A stretch of 64,000 bases of DNA from Pelomonas sp937871895 (lineage in GTDB: Bacteria > Pseudomonadota > Gammaproteobacteria > Burkholderiales > Burkholderiaceae_C). Location of the stretch: NCBI RefSeq assembly GCF_046348265.1, contig NZ_JAXMEO010000010.1. One strand, written 5' to 3'. Numbering within the stretch: position 1 is the first letter of the stretch; each line of letters begins with the position of its first letter. A program made the translations under genes and the position numbers. The notes under the pieces were generated by a model. It made no database searches and was not told where the DNA came from. It worked only from the letters and a program-made list of their open reading frames with translations. Of this stretch, positions 1 through 10,070 are shown piece after piece.

Positions 1-317
1 TGCGCGTCAACGGCCAGCCCGTCAAACCGGCGCGCGAGGTGCGGCCGGGGGACCTGCTGCACATCCGTCAGGGGATGCTGGAACGCGAAGTGGAGGTGCT
101 CAAACTGTCATCGATGCGCGGGCCTGCACCTATCGCGCAGACCCTGTATGTCGAGACAGAATCCAGCCGCCTCAAGCGCGAGGCCGCCGCGGAGGCCCGA
201 CGCCTCGCGCCCGAGCCCGCCGCCACCCTGACCCAGGGCCGCCCGACCAAACAGGACCGGCGCCGGCTCGCCGACTGGAACCGCTGGTCGGCCGAACTTC
301 CGCACGACCCTGAGTAG
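1..317 (+). CDS. hslR: S4-domain RNA-binding protein, Hsp15 (HslR)-like, 5' end outside window
   Basis: The reading frame is open from base 3 and ends at a TAG at 315-317; the start codon lies before the window. The visible N-terminal part (VNGQPVKPAREVRPGD) matches the second half of an S4 RNA-binding fold. It is followed by a basic, alanine- and arginine-rich C-terminal tail, as in the ribosome-associated heat-shock protein Hsp15, which binds free 50S subunits carrying stalled nascent chains. The heat-shock genes grpE-dnaK-dnaJ lie 1.5 kb downstream, but an MFS gene intervenes. The family call is fairly firm; the exact gene name is inference because the N-terminus is missing. Confidence 0.75.
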   Translation, partial: RVNGQPVKPAREVRPGDLLHIRQGMLEREVEVLKLSSMRGPAPIAQTLYVETESSRLKREAAAEARRLAPEPAATLTQGRPTKQDRRRLADWNRWSAELPHDPE

Positions 318-356
318 TTTTCGGGCCCTTCCCTACTCCGCCCCGCCTTCCCCGCC

Positions 357-1754
357 ATGAGCTCGACAACAGCCCGCCTCGGCAACTACCGCTGGACCAT
401 CTGCGCCCTCGTCTTCTTTGCCACCACGGTCAACTACCTGGACCGCAATGTGCTCGGCCTGCTCAAGGGACCGCTGGCCGAGGCCGGCGTCTTCGGTCCC
501 ACCAAGGCCGAGCAGGAGCTGAACTACTCGACGGTGGTGATCTGCTTCCAGTTGGCCTATGCCATCGGCATGCTGGCGGCTGGCCGCTTCATTGACTGGG
601 TGGGCACCAAGAAAGGCTATGCCTACTCGCTGATCGGCTGGAGCTTCGCGGCCATCGGCCACGCCTTTGGGCACCACACCTGGAGCTTCGGCTTCTGGCG
701 CGCCGCCCTTGGGGTGACCGAGGCCGGCAACTTCCCGGCCGCCAACAAGACGATCGCCGAATGGTTCCCCAAGAAGGAACGGGCGCTGGCCACGGGGCTC
801 TACAACTCGGGCGCCAACGTCGGCGCCATCGTGGCCCCTTTGTGCGTGCCCTTCATCGCCGCCGCTTGGGGCTGGGAGTGGGCCTTCATCCTGACCGGCA
901 TCGTCGGCCTGCTGTGGCTGGTGTTCTGGTGGCGCGGCTATGCCTCGCCGGCCGACAAGCTGAAAAGCGGGCAGCTCAGCCAGGCCGAGTACGACCACAT
1001 CCACAGCGATTTGGATGAACAGCAGCAGTCGCCCGTCAAGAACGTGCCTTGGCTCAAGCTGCTGGGCTTTCGGCAGACTTGGGCCTTTGCGCTGGGCAAG
1101 TTCCTGACCGACCCGATCTGGTGGTTCTACCTGTTCTGGCTGCCCGCCTTCCTGGCTGACGAAAACGCACGCAAGACGACGGCCTACCTGGCCAGCCACC
1201 CGGGCTTCGTGGGCGAGGTCCCGGGCGTCATCTCCTGGCCCTTTGCCGTGGCCCTGGTCTACACGGTGGCCACGGTGGGCTCCATCATGGGCGGCTGGTT
1301 GCCCAAGCGCCTCATCGGCAGTGGCATGGCGCCCTTTGCGGCCCGCAAGACGACCATGTTCCTCGTCGCCCTGGTGCCGCTGTCGGTGCTGGCGGCCTCA
1401 CACCTGGGGGCCCTCAACACCTGGTACGCGGTCGGCGTGATCGCCCTGGCCTGCGCGGCCCACCAGGCCTGGTCGGCCAACATCTTCACCACGGTGTCGG
1501 ACATGTTCCCCAAATCCACCGTGGCCAGCGTGACGGGCATTGGCGGCATGGCGGGCGCCATCGGCGGCATCCTGATCGCCCGGGCGGCGGGCCTGTTGCT
1601 GCAGCGCTATACCGAGCAAGGTCGCACCGAGGAAGGCTACGCCATCCTCTTCATGATCTGCGGCAGCGCCTACCTGGTGGCCTGGGTGGTGATGCACCTG
1701 CTGGCCCCTCGGCTGGAGCCGATCCGCCTCCCGGACGAAACGGCCGGGCGCTAA
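357..1754 (+). CDS. MFS transporter, ExuT-like (anion:cation symporter type)
   Basis: A 465-residue inner-membrane protein with about 12 hydrophobic segments. The N-terminal motif TVNYLDRNVLG, the loop GRFIDWVGTKKGY and the segment EAGNFPAANKTIAEWFPKKERALATG are typical of the hexuronate/glucarate (ExuT/GudP) branch of the anion:cation symporter family. The substrate is therefore probably a sugar acid, which is inference from family membership. No sugar-acid catabolic gene is adjacent, but GH51 and GH39 hemicellulases occur 23-29 kb downstream. The gene stands alone between the S4 protein and the heat-shock operon. The start at 357 sits 40 bases after the upstream stop and begins MSSTTARLGNYRW, as expected for the family. 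Confidence 0.85.
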   Translation: MSSTTARLGNYRWTICALVFFATTVNYLDRNVLGLLKGPLAEAGVFGPTKAEQELNYSTVVICFQLAYAIGMLAAGRFIDWVGTKKGYAYSLIGWSFAAIGHAFGHHTWSFGFWRAALGVTEAGNFPAANKTIAEWFPKKERALATGLYNSGANVGAIVAPLCVPFIAAAWGWEWAFILTGIVGLLWLVFWWRGYASPADKLKSGQLSQAEYDHIHSDLDEQQQSPVKNVPWLKLLGFRQTWAFALGKFLTDPIWWFYLFWLPAFLADENARKTTAYLASHPGFVGEVPGVISWPFAVALVYTVATVGSIMGGWLPKRLIGSGMAPFAARKTTMFLVALVPLSVLAASHLGALNTWYAVGVIALACAAHQAWSANIFTTVSDMFPKSTVASVTGIGGMAGAIGGILIARAAGLLLQRYTEQGRTEEGYAILFMICGSAYLVAWVVMHLLAPRLEPIRLPDETAGR

Positions 1755-1772
1755 AAAGCCCGCAAATCCCCT

Positions 1773-1800
1773 CTTGAAGTCATGGCATCCGGCCCCATGT
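1773..1800 (+). promoter_or_regulatory. sigma32 (RpoH) heat-shock promoter of grpE-dnaK-dnaJ
   Basis: CTTGAA at 1773-1778, a 14-base spacer and CCCCATGT at 1793-1800 match the RpoH consensus (CTTGAAA, 11-16 bases, CCCCATNT) almost exactly. The element ends 26 bases before the grpE ATG. Two in-frame ATGs at 1782 and 1797 lie inside it, so they cannot be the grpE start. Confidence 0.85.
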
Positions 1801-1826
1801 GGCGCCGGATTGCCCGTTTTCGTGCC

Positions 1827-2348
1827 ATGACGACCGACCAAACCACCCCTCAGCAAGACACCTCCGCACCCGAAGCGGCCGCCGCCACCCCCGACCCAGC
1901 AGCCGAGCTCGCCAGCCTGCAGCAGCGCTTGGCCGAGATGAGCGACGCCTACCTGCGCGCCAAGGCCGAGGTCGAAAACACCCGCCGCCGCGCCGAGGAC
2001 GAAGTCGCAAAGGCCCGCAAGTTCGCCGTCGAGGGCTTTGCCGAGGCCATGCTGCCGGTGGCGGACAGCCTGACGGCCGCCATCGCCATGCCCGACGCCA
2101 AGGTCGAGGCTGTGCTGGAAGGCGTGCACGCCACGCTGCGCCAACTGACCAGCGCTCTGGAGCGCAACAAGGTCGTCGAGATCAACCCTGGCACAGGCGC
2201 CAAGTTCGACGCCCATCGGCACCAGGCCATCTCGGTCGTGCCGGCCGAGCAAGAAGCGAACACCGTCGTGGCAGTGCTCCAGAAGGGCTATCTGATCGCC
2301 GACCGCGTGCTCCGGCCCGCCCTGGTCACCGTCAGCGCACCCAAGTAA
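1827..2348 (+). CDS. grpE: GrpE, nucleotide exchange factor of DnaK
   Basis: A 173-residue protein. An acidic, low-complexity N-terminus is followed by a long coiled coil (LQQRLAEMSDAYLRAKAEVENTRRR) and a C-terminal beta domain with the conserved stretch INPGTGAKFDAHRHQAIS and the ending VLQKGYLIADRVLRPALVTVS. It releases ADP from DnaK and acts as a thermosensor in the cytoplasmic DnaK cycle. An upstream in-frame ATG at 1782 would add 15 residues but lies within the sigma32 promoter, so the ATG at 1827 (MTTDQTTPQ) is chosen. It is the first gene of the heat-shock operon, with dnaK 80 bases downstream. Confidence 0.95.
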   Translation: MTTDQTTPQQDTSAPEAAAATPDPAAELASLQQRLAEMSDAYLRAKAEVENTRRRAEDEVAKARKFAVEGFAEAMLPVADSLTAAIAMPDAKVEAVLEGVHATLRQLTSALERNKVVEINPGTGAKFDAHRHQAISVVPAEQEANTVVAVLQKGYLIADRVLRPALVTVSAPK

Positions 2349-2365
2349 TTCACACCCTGCCGCCC

Positions 2366-2393
2366 CTTGAAGGGCGCCGGGTTATCCACAAAT
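2366..2393 (+). promoter_or_regulatory. Perfect DnaA box overlapping a weak second sigma32-like element ahead of dnaK
   Basis: TTATCCACA at 2382-2390 equals the high-affinity DnaA 9-mer. It overlaps the -10 part of a weaker RpoH-like arrangement (CTTGAA at 2366-2371, 14-base spacer, CCACAAAT at 2386-2393). The site lies 39 bases before the dnaK ATG. The match is seen directly; function is untested and one isolated box may be fortuitous. Confidence 0.35.
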
Positions 2394-2428
2394 TCCAAAG
2401 CATTCAAGCATTTCTTCAGGAGCACTTC

Positions 2429-4381
<1,953 letters not shown>

Positions 4382-4398
4382 GCCCTCCGCCCTGCCCT

Positions 4399-4433
4399 GG
4401 CCCGGCCGTGCGCTCCCGCGCCGCCGGGCCTTT
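4399..4433 (+). terminator. Hairpin between dnaK and dnaJ (attenuator candidate)
   Basis: Perfect 8-base arms GGCCCGGC (4399-4406) and GCCGGGCC (4423-4430) are followed by only three T. It could lower dnaJ expression relative to dnaK. The short T run makes full termination unlikely. Confidence 0.4.
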
Positions 4434-4455
4434 GCCTTGAAAGCACCTCACTCCC

Positions 4456-5607
4456 ATGGCTTCCAAACGCGATTACTACGAAGTCCTCGGCCTTGCCAAA
4501 GGCGCGAGCGAGGACGAGATCAAAAAGGCCTACCGCAAGCTGGCCATGAAGTACCACCCTGACCGCAATCAGGGGGACGGGGCCAAGGCTGCCGAGGAGA
4601 AGTTCAAGGAGGCCAAGGAGGCCTACGAGATGCTCTCCGACGCCCAAAAGCGCGCCGCCTACGACCAGCACGGCCATGCGGGCGTGGACCCGAACATGGG
4701 CGGCTTCCGGGGTGGCCCGGGAGCGGAAGGCTTTGGCGGCTTCGCCGAGGCCTTCGGCGACATCTTTGGCGACATCTTCGGGGGCGGCGCCGGTGGCCGG
4801 CGTGGCGGCGGTGGCCAGCAGGTCTACCGTGGCAGCGACCTGTCCTACGCCATGGAGATCACGCTGGAAGAAGCCGCGCGCGGCAAGGAGACGCAGATCC
4901 GCATCCCCAGCTGGGAGCACTGCGAAACCTGCAGCGGCACGGGCGCCAAGCCCGGCACGACCGCCAAGGCCTGCGGCTCCTGCGGCGGCTCGGGCCAGGT
5001 GCACATGCGCCAGGGCTTCTTCAGCATCCAGCAAACCTGCCCGCACTGCCACGGCACCGGCAAGATCATTCCCGACCCCTGCATGGCCTGCAACGGCCAG
5101 GGCAAGGTCAAGAAGCAAAAGACGCTGGAGGTGAAGATCCCCGCCGGCATCAACGAGGGCATGCGCATCCGCTCCGCCGGCAATGGCGAGCCGGGCGTCA
5201 ACGGCGGCCCGCCGGGGGATCTCTACATCGAGATCCGCATCAAGCAGCACGACCTCTTCGAGCGCGACGGCGACGACCTGCACTGCACCATGCCCGTGTC
5301 GCTGGTGACGGCGGCCCTGGGCGGCAACATCGAGGTGCCCACCCTGGGGGGCAAGGCCGAGATCGAACTGCCTGAGGGCACCCAGCACGGCAAGACCTTC
5401 CGCCTGCGCGGCAAGGGCATCAAGGGCGTGCGCTCCAGCTACCCCGGCGACCTGTACTGTCACATCAGCGTCGAGACGCCGGTCAAGCTCACCGAGCACC
5501 AGAAGAAGCTGCTCAAGGAACTCGACGAATCGCTCAAGAAGGGCGGCGAGAAGCACAGCCCCAACGCCAAGAGCTGGACCGACCGGGTCAAGGATCTCTT
5601 CAAGTAG
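4456..5607 (+). CDS. dnaJ: DnaJ, Hsp40 co-chaperone
   Basis: A 383-residue type I DnaJ. The J domain carries HPD at residues 34-36. A glycine/phenylalanine-rich linker follows, then four zinc-binding CxxCxGxG repeats (CETCSGTG, CGSCGGSG, CPHCHGTG, CMACNGQG) and a C-terminal substrate-binding domain. It delivers unfolded polypeptides to DnaK and stimulates its ATPase. It is the last gene of grpE-dnaK-dnaJ. A weak bulged hairpin (5679-5705) lies in the 179-base gap that follows; no other feature was seen there. Confidence 0.97.
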   Translation: MASKRDYYEVLGLAKGASEDEIKKAYRKLAMKYHPDRNQGDGAKAAEEKFKEAKEAYEMLSDAQKRAAYDQHGHAGVDPNMGGFRGGPGAEGFGGFAEAFGDIFGDIFGGGAGGRRGGGGQQVYRGSDLSYAMEITLEEAARGKETQIRIPSWEHCETCSGTGAKPGTTAKACGSCGGSGQVHMRQGFFSIQQTCPHCHGTGKIIPDPCMACNGQGKVKKQKTLEVKIPAGINEGMRIRSAGNGEPGVNGGPPGDLYIEIRIKQHDLFERDGDDLHCTMPVSLVTAALGGNIEVPTLGGKAEIELPEGTQHGKTFRLRGKGIKGVRSSYPGDLYCHISVETPVKLTEHQKKLLKELDESLKKGGEKHSPNAKSWTDRVKDLFK

Positions 5608-5786
5608 CCCCGGCAAGTCCCTGTCGCGCCGGCAGCGCGGCGGGGCTTGCACAAGAGCGGCAAGCGCGTCTTACTTCACAAGGCCCCCGTAATCGCGGGG
5701 TCTTGTTGCCGGATGTCGCCTAAAGTCAGTCGATCGCATGTCCGAAAGGTGTCCTGTGACGCTCGGAAGCACCGGAGGCTGGTTCC

Positions 5787-7406
5787 ATGCTGTTGGATGA
5801 CAGCATCCACCTCGCCAAAGCCCTGATCATCGACAGCAACGCGAACTCGCGGATGTTGCTGTCGGCGCAGCTGCGCGATCTTGGGCTGACGCAGGTTCGC
5901 CAGGTTTCGCGCGTGCGCGATGCCCGGCTGCTGCTGGAGCACACGCCCTTCGACATCGTCCTGTGCGACTACCACTTCGAGGGCCACGAGACCTCGGGGC
6001 AGGACCTGCTCGACGAGCTGCGCCGCGAGGGCCTGCTGCCCTACTCCACCGTCTTCGTCATGGTCACCTCCGAGGCCACCTACGCCAAGGTGGCCGAAGC
6101 GGCCGAGGCCGCGCTCGACGCCTACCTGATCAAGCCCTTCAATCTCGTCAACCTTGCCGAGCGCCTGACGCTGGCGCGGGCCCGCAAGCGCGCGCTGGCC
6201 GGCATCTTCGAGGCCATCGAGCAGCTCGACTTCGAGACCGCCGCCAACCTCTGCATGCAGCGCTTCGAGTCCAAGGCGCGCTACTGGCTGTATGCCGCCC
6301 GCATTGGCGCTGAGCTGCTGCTGCGCCTCAAGCGCTTTGACGACGCCCGCGTCCTCTACGAGGCCATCATCGAGGCCAAGACCGTGCCCTGGGCAAGGCT
6401 CGGGGTGGCGCGCACCGAAGTGGGCAAGGGCAACCTGCAGGCCGCGCGCCGCACGCTGGAGAACCTGACCGGCGAGCTGCCCGACTACGCCGACTCCCAC
6501 GACATGCTGGGCCACGTGCAGATGGAGCAGGGCGAGCTGACTGCCGCGCTGCAAACCTACGAAACCGCCGCCAAGCTGACCCCCGGCTGCCTGCTGCGCC
6601 TGCAGCGCTGTGGCTCTCTGGCCTACTACACCGGCCACCGTGAGCAGGCCACCAAGATGCTCGAAAGCGCCATGGCCCAGGGCCTGCGCTCCAAGCTGTT
6701 CGACATGCTGAGCCTGCTGTTGCTGGGCTTCATGCGCTTCGACAACAAGGACTCCAAGGGCTTCAAGTACGCCCGGGACGCCATGAACTCCGCCCTGGAG
6801 CGTGCGCCCAATTCGGTGCGGCTGCAGCGCCTGTCGTTGATCTTCGATGCGCTGAGCTGGTTGATGGACCGGCAGGTGGGCCGCGCCCTGGTGGTGGCGC
6901 GCGACTTCAGTCAGCAGATCGATGACGGCAATTTCGACCTCGAAGCCGCCAGCCTGCTGACCGGCCTTTGGATCCGCATCTCGAACCAGGAAGTCGAGCT
7001 GGAAGAAATGATGCCCGTGCTGAGCAAGCTGGGCATGCGGCACTGCACGACCAAGTCATCGACCGAAATCCTGGTGGCCATGACCGAAGGTCACGAGAAG
7101 ACCATCGCCGAGTTCCGTGAGTGCCACACCCGGATCTTCAACGTGGCCGAGACGGCCATGCGGCACTCGATGCGCGGCACCGCCCGCACGGCCGTGGAGC
7201 TGCTGATCCAGCAGGGCGAGACCACGCGCAACGCCAAGCTGATCGACATGGCCGGCGCCGTGCTCAAGCGCCATGCCGAGAAGATCGACGACGCGGCCGA
7301 GCTGGGCGAGCAGATCGCCGCGCTGCATGAGCGCTTCGTCAAGCCCATGGGTGGCCTCGTGCCCAGCCGCGCGCGCGAGACGGGCGGCGTCGCGCTGCGC
7401 GCCTGA
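5787..7406 (+). CDS. Response-regulator receiver protein with C-terminal TPR-like repeats
   Basis: A 539-residue soluble protein. Residues 10-125 form a CheY-like receiver with the phospho-acceptor Asp61 (DIVLCDYHFEG), the switch Thr in VMVTSE and the invariant Lys116 (YLIKPFN). The remaining roughly 400 residues are helical repeats resembling tetratricopeptide repeats (for example SHDMLGHVQMEQGELTAAL), with no DNA-binding or enzymatic output domain. It probably works by phosphorylation-dependent protein binding. No histidine kinase is adjacent, so the partner is unknown. An upstream GGAGG about 12 bases before the ATG supports the start. Its distance from dnaJ and its own leader suggest an independent transcript. 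Confidence 0.85.
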   Translation: MLLDDSIHLAKALIIDSNANSRMLLSAQLRDLGLTQVRQVSRVRDARLLLEHTPFDIVLCDYHFEGHETSGQDLLDELRREGLLPYSTVFVMVTSEATYAKVAEAAEAALDAYLIKPFNLVNLAERLTLARARKRALAGIFEAIEQLDFETAANLCMQRFESKARYWLYAARIGAELLLRLKRFDDARVLYEAIIEAKTVPWARLGVARTEVGKGNLQAARRTLENLTGELPDYADSHDMLGHVQMEQGELTAALQTYETAAKLTPGCLLRLQRCGSLAYYTGHREQATKMLESAMAQGLRSKLFDMLSLLLLGFMRFDNKDSKGFKYARDAMNSALERAPNSVRLQRLSLIFDALSWLMDRQVGRALVVARDFSQQIDDGNFDLEAASLLTGLWIRISNQEVELEEMMPVLSKLGMRHCTTKSSTEILVAMTEGHEKTIAEFRECHTRIFNVAETAMRHSMRGTARTAVELLIQQGETTRNAKLIDMAGAVLKRHAEKIDDAAELGEQIAALHERFVKPMGGLVPSRARETGGVALRA

Positions 7407-7480
7407 GACCGAGCCGCTGCGGGGCGGCTGTCATGTGGCGCGGGTGACAATCCTCGCCCCAGCCCAGCCCCTCGTCGCCC

Positions 7481-9121
7481 ATGCGCCTGCCCGACGCCTT
7501 CCGCCCCGACCTCCGCGCCCCACTGACCCAGACCTGGCTGGCATCGCTCTGGATGGGCCTGCTGTGCAACTGGCCGCTGTGGCTCAAGCTGCAAGGCCTG
7601 GAAGACGTGAGCGGTGGCCGGGGGGTGCTGTTCACCGTGGTCTTTGCCGGCGTCGTCGTCGCCGGCACGGGCGCCCTGCTCTCGCTGCTGGCCTGGCCGC
7701 GCCTGAGCCGCGCGGTGCTCGGCTTCCTGCTGCTTGCCAGCGGCGCGCTGGCCTACTTCATCGGCAGCTACGGCATCGTGTTCGACCCCGGCATGGTGGT
7801 GAACACGCTGCAGACCGACGTGCGCGAAACGCGCGACCTGCTCTCCTGGCGTTTGGCCGTCAGCCTGCTGCTTCTTGGCGCCCTGCCCGCTTGGTGGCTG
7901 TGGCGCCAGCCTGCAGCGCCGGCCGTCCAGCCGCTGCGGCGCCTGCTGCACAACTTGCGCGCCTTTGGGCTGGGCTTGCTGGCACTCGTGCTACTGATCC
8001 TTGCGGTGTTTGCCGACTTCTCGTCCACCAACCGCAACCATAAGGAGCTGCGCTACCTGGTCACGCCGCTCAATGCCGTGTACTCCATCGGTGCCGTGGC
8101 CTTCCAGCGCCAGGCTGCACCCAAGGGCCCGCCGGCCGTGATCGGCGCTGATGCGCGCCTGCTGCCTCGGCCGGAAGGCGCCAAGCCGCCGCTGCTGATG
8201 CTGGTGGTGGGCGAAACCGCGCGGGCCATGAACTTCAGCCTCAACGGCTATGCGCGCCCCACCACCCCGGAGCTGGCCAAGCTGCCGGTGCTGTCCTTCA
8301 CCGACGTCAGCTCCTGCGGCACCGCCACCGCCGCCAGCCTGCCCTGCATGTTCTCGCCACTCGGGCGCGAGGCCTTCGACGCACGCGCCTCGACCGAGAA
8401 CCTGCTCGACGTGCTGCAACGCGCCGGCCTGGCGGTGCTGTGGCTCGACAACCAGGCCGGTTGCAAAGGCCTGTGCGAGCGCATCCCCAATGCCTTCACG
8501 CACCAGCTACCGCCCGGCGCCGGCGCCTTGCCCGCCGGCCTGTGCGATGGCGAGGAGTGCTTCGACGAAGCCCTGCTGCATGCGCTGGACAAGCGCATCG
8601 CCGCGCTGGACCCCGAGCGCGTGAAGCGCGGCGTGGTGCTGGTGCTGCACCAGATGGGCAGCCATGGCCCGGCCTACTACAAGCGCTCGCCGCCCGACCT
8701 CAAGCCCTTCCAGCCCGAGTGCCGCAGCAATGCGCTGCAGCGCTGTGCGCGTGAGGAGGTCATCAACGGCTATGACAACACCATCGCCACCACCGACCGC
8801 ATGCTGGCTCGCGCCGTCACCTGGCTGCAGGGCCAGCAAGCGCAGTTCACCCCGGGCATGTACTACGTCAGCGACCACGGCGAGTCGCTCGGCGAGAAGG
8901 GCCTCTACCTGCACGGCATGCCCTACGCCATGGCCCCGCGCGAGCAGACGCACGTGCCCATGATCCTCTGGACCCCGCAGACCGATCGTGCGGCCTGCCT
9001 CACGGCCAAGCGCCAGCAGCCGATCTCGCACGACCACATCTTCCACACCGTGATGGGCTGGGTCGGCGCACGCGCCGACGTCTACAAGGCTGAGTGGGAC
9101 CTGCTGGCTACTTGCCCGTAG
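7481..9121 (+). CDS. Phosphoethanolamine transferase, EptA-like (sulfatase fold)
   Basis: A 546-residue protein. The N-terminal ~180 residues contain about five membrane segments, and the rest is a periplasmic alkaline-phosphatase/sulfatase domain. Visible catalytic elements are a metal-binding Glu245 in VVGETARAMNFSLNGY, the Thr281 nucleophile in SSCGTATAASLPCMFS, and SDHGESLGEKGLYLHG for metal binding. Cysteines in the periplasmic domain are spaced as in EptA. The family moves phosphoethanolamine from phosphatidylethanolamine to lipid A or core sugars, altering surface charge. The window also encodes lipid A synthesis (lpxD, lpxA, lpxB), but far away. The gene ends inside the convergent restriction gene (14-base overlap). 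Confidence 0.88.
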   Translation: MRLPDAFRPDLRAPLTQTWLASLWMGLLCNWPLWLKLQGLEDVSGGRGVLFTVVFAGVVVAGTGALLSLLAWPRLSRAVLGFLLLASGALAYFIGSYGIVFDPGMVVNTLQTDVRETRDLLSWRLAVSLLLLGALPAWWLWRQPAAPAVQPLRRLLHNLRAFGLGLLALVLLILAVFADFSSTNRNHKELRYLVTPLNAVYSIGAVAFQRQAAPKGPPAVIGADARLLPRPEGAKPPLLMLVVGETARAMNFSLNGYARPTTPELAKLPVLSFTDVSSCGTATAASLPCMFSPLGREAFDARASTENLLDVLQRAGLAVLWLDNQAGCKGLCERIPNAFTHQLPPGAGALPAGLCDGEECFDEALLHALDKRIAALDPERVKRGVVLVLHQMGSHGPAYYKRSPPDLKPFQPECRSNALQRCAREEVINGYDNTIATTDRMLARAVTWLQGQQAQFTPGMYYVSDHGESLGEKGLYLHGMPYAMAPREQTHVPMILWTPQTDRAACLTAKRQQPISHDHIFHTVMGWVGARADVYKAEWDLLATCP

Positions 9122-10070
9122 TTCGTCGTTTGCGGGGCACGGCCGGCGCCGGGGACTGCGTCGACGCGATGAAGGCGCCAAGCGCAATTAGATCGTGTGA
9201 CCAGTACAAGGCCAAGCCACGCGCCTGCGCCTGCTCCAGGTTGAGGACCTTGAAAACGCCTGCGAGCATTGCCGCTGGAACCACTTGAGACACCCCGAAC
9301 TGCTTGATCCAGTACTCAGCCTTTGCCGCAGCATCGTTGTTCAAGCGCTTCACACTGTTGGTAGCGCTGTTTGACACCTTGCACTCCAGCGCGAGCAATC
9401 GCGTATCGGGCAGGCGCACGACCACGTCCGCTTTACGCTCACCCAGCAAACATTCCCCGCAAAACTGCAGGGCCTGCGGCCCATTCACCAGCGTGTTGAT
9501 CGCCTCGGCAGGCACTTCGGTGTAACCCAAGCCCCGCAGATAGTCCTTCACCAGCGCTTCCTGATTGTCCTTGCCATCGTTGCGCCGTTCGGTCGCTATG
9601 CGCTGCGCGGCCAGCAGCACCGACGACGCCACCAACGCCACCTCACGCTGCGCCTTCGTTGGCGGTTTGCCACGTGCCACCCACGGAAAGCGGTGCGCGT
9701 CCATCACTCGCTCAATCACGCCGAACACGGTGCGCAAAGCTTGAGGGTCTTGCTTCAACACCCCCGGCGCCATGGATTCAACATCGGCGATGACCTGCAG
9801 GTCGTCGTCGGAAACAGGTGGGCCTGCCAAGTAGCGCAAGGCCTCGCCCAGCCCCAAGCCATAGACCTCGGCAAGCTTGTCTTCCGTGATCGCTTCAGGC
9901 ACCAAGTCGCCCAGCACGCGGAGCAATTTTTCAAACTTGCGGCGCGCCTGCGCATACTGCGCGGTCCAAGCATCGGTGACGGCCAACCGCTCGGTACGAA
10001 ACAGCGTCGCCGACACCTTCGCTGCCGCCTCTAGCTCGGCACTCGACCAGCGGACAGGGGCCTCCGTCAT
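9108..10070 (-). CDS. XamI-family type II restriction endonuclease
   Basis: A 320-residue protein recognised as the XamI (SalI isoschizomer) restriction family. A PD-(D/E)xK core is visible as Asp215 in GERKADVVVRLPD and Glu229-Cys-Lys231 in LLALECKVSNSATNSVKRLNND. Family members cut GTCGAC; specificity here is inference. The start codon overlaps the methyltransferase stop as ATGA (10067-10070), so it is translationally coupled behind the protective enzyme. The 3' end overlaps the convergent transferase gene by 14 bases, suggesting insertion directly against the end of a resident gene. The region looks less GC-rich than its neighbours, compatible with horizontal acquisition. Confidence 0.85.
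   Translation of the reverse strand: MTEAPVRWSSAELEAAAKVSATLFRTERLAVTDAWTAQYAQARRKFEKLLRVLGDLVPEAITEDKLAEVYGLGLGEALRYLAGPPVSDDDLQVIADVESMAPGVLKQDPQALRTVFGVIERVMDAHRFPWVARGKPPTKAQREVALVASSVLLAAQRIATERRNDGKDNQEALVKDYLRGLGYTEVPAEAINTLVNGPQALQFCGECLLGERKADVVVRLPDTRLLALECKVSNSATNSVKRLNNDAAAKAEYWIKQFGVSQVVPAAMLAGVFKVLNLEQAQARGLALYWSHDLIALGAFIASTQSPAPAVPRKRRTTGK

Noticed and set aside
1782..1826. Earlier grpE start codons at 1782 and 1797
   Set aside because: Both lie within the sigma32 promoter and add residues unlike GrpE.
4436..4460. Second sigma32-like promoter at dnaJ (CTTGAA ... CCCATGG)
   Set aside because: The spacer is only about ten bases and the -10 would contain the start codon.
5679..5705. 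Terminator after dnaJ
   Set aside because: The stem is bulged and followed by TTGCC rather than a T run, so it was not called.
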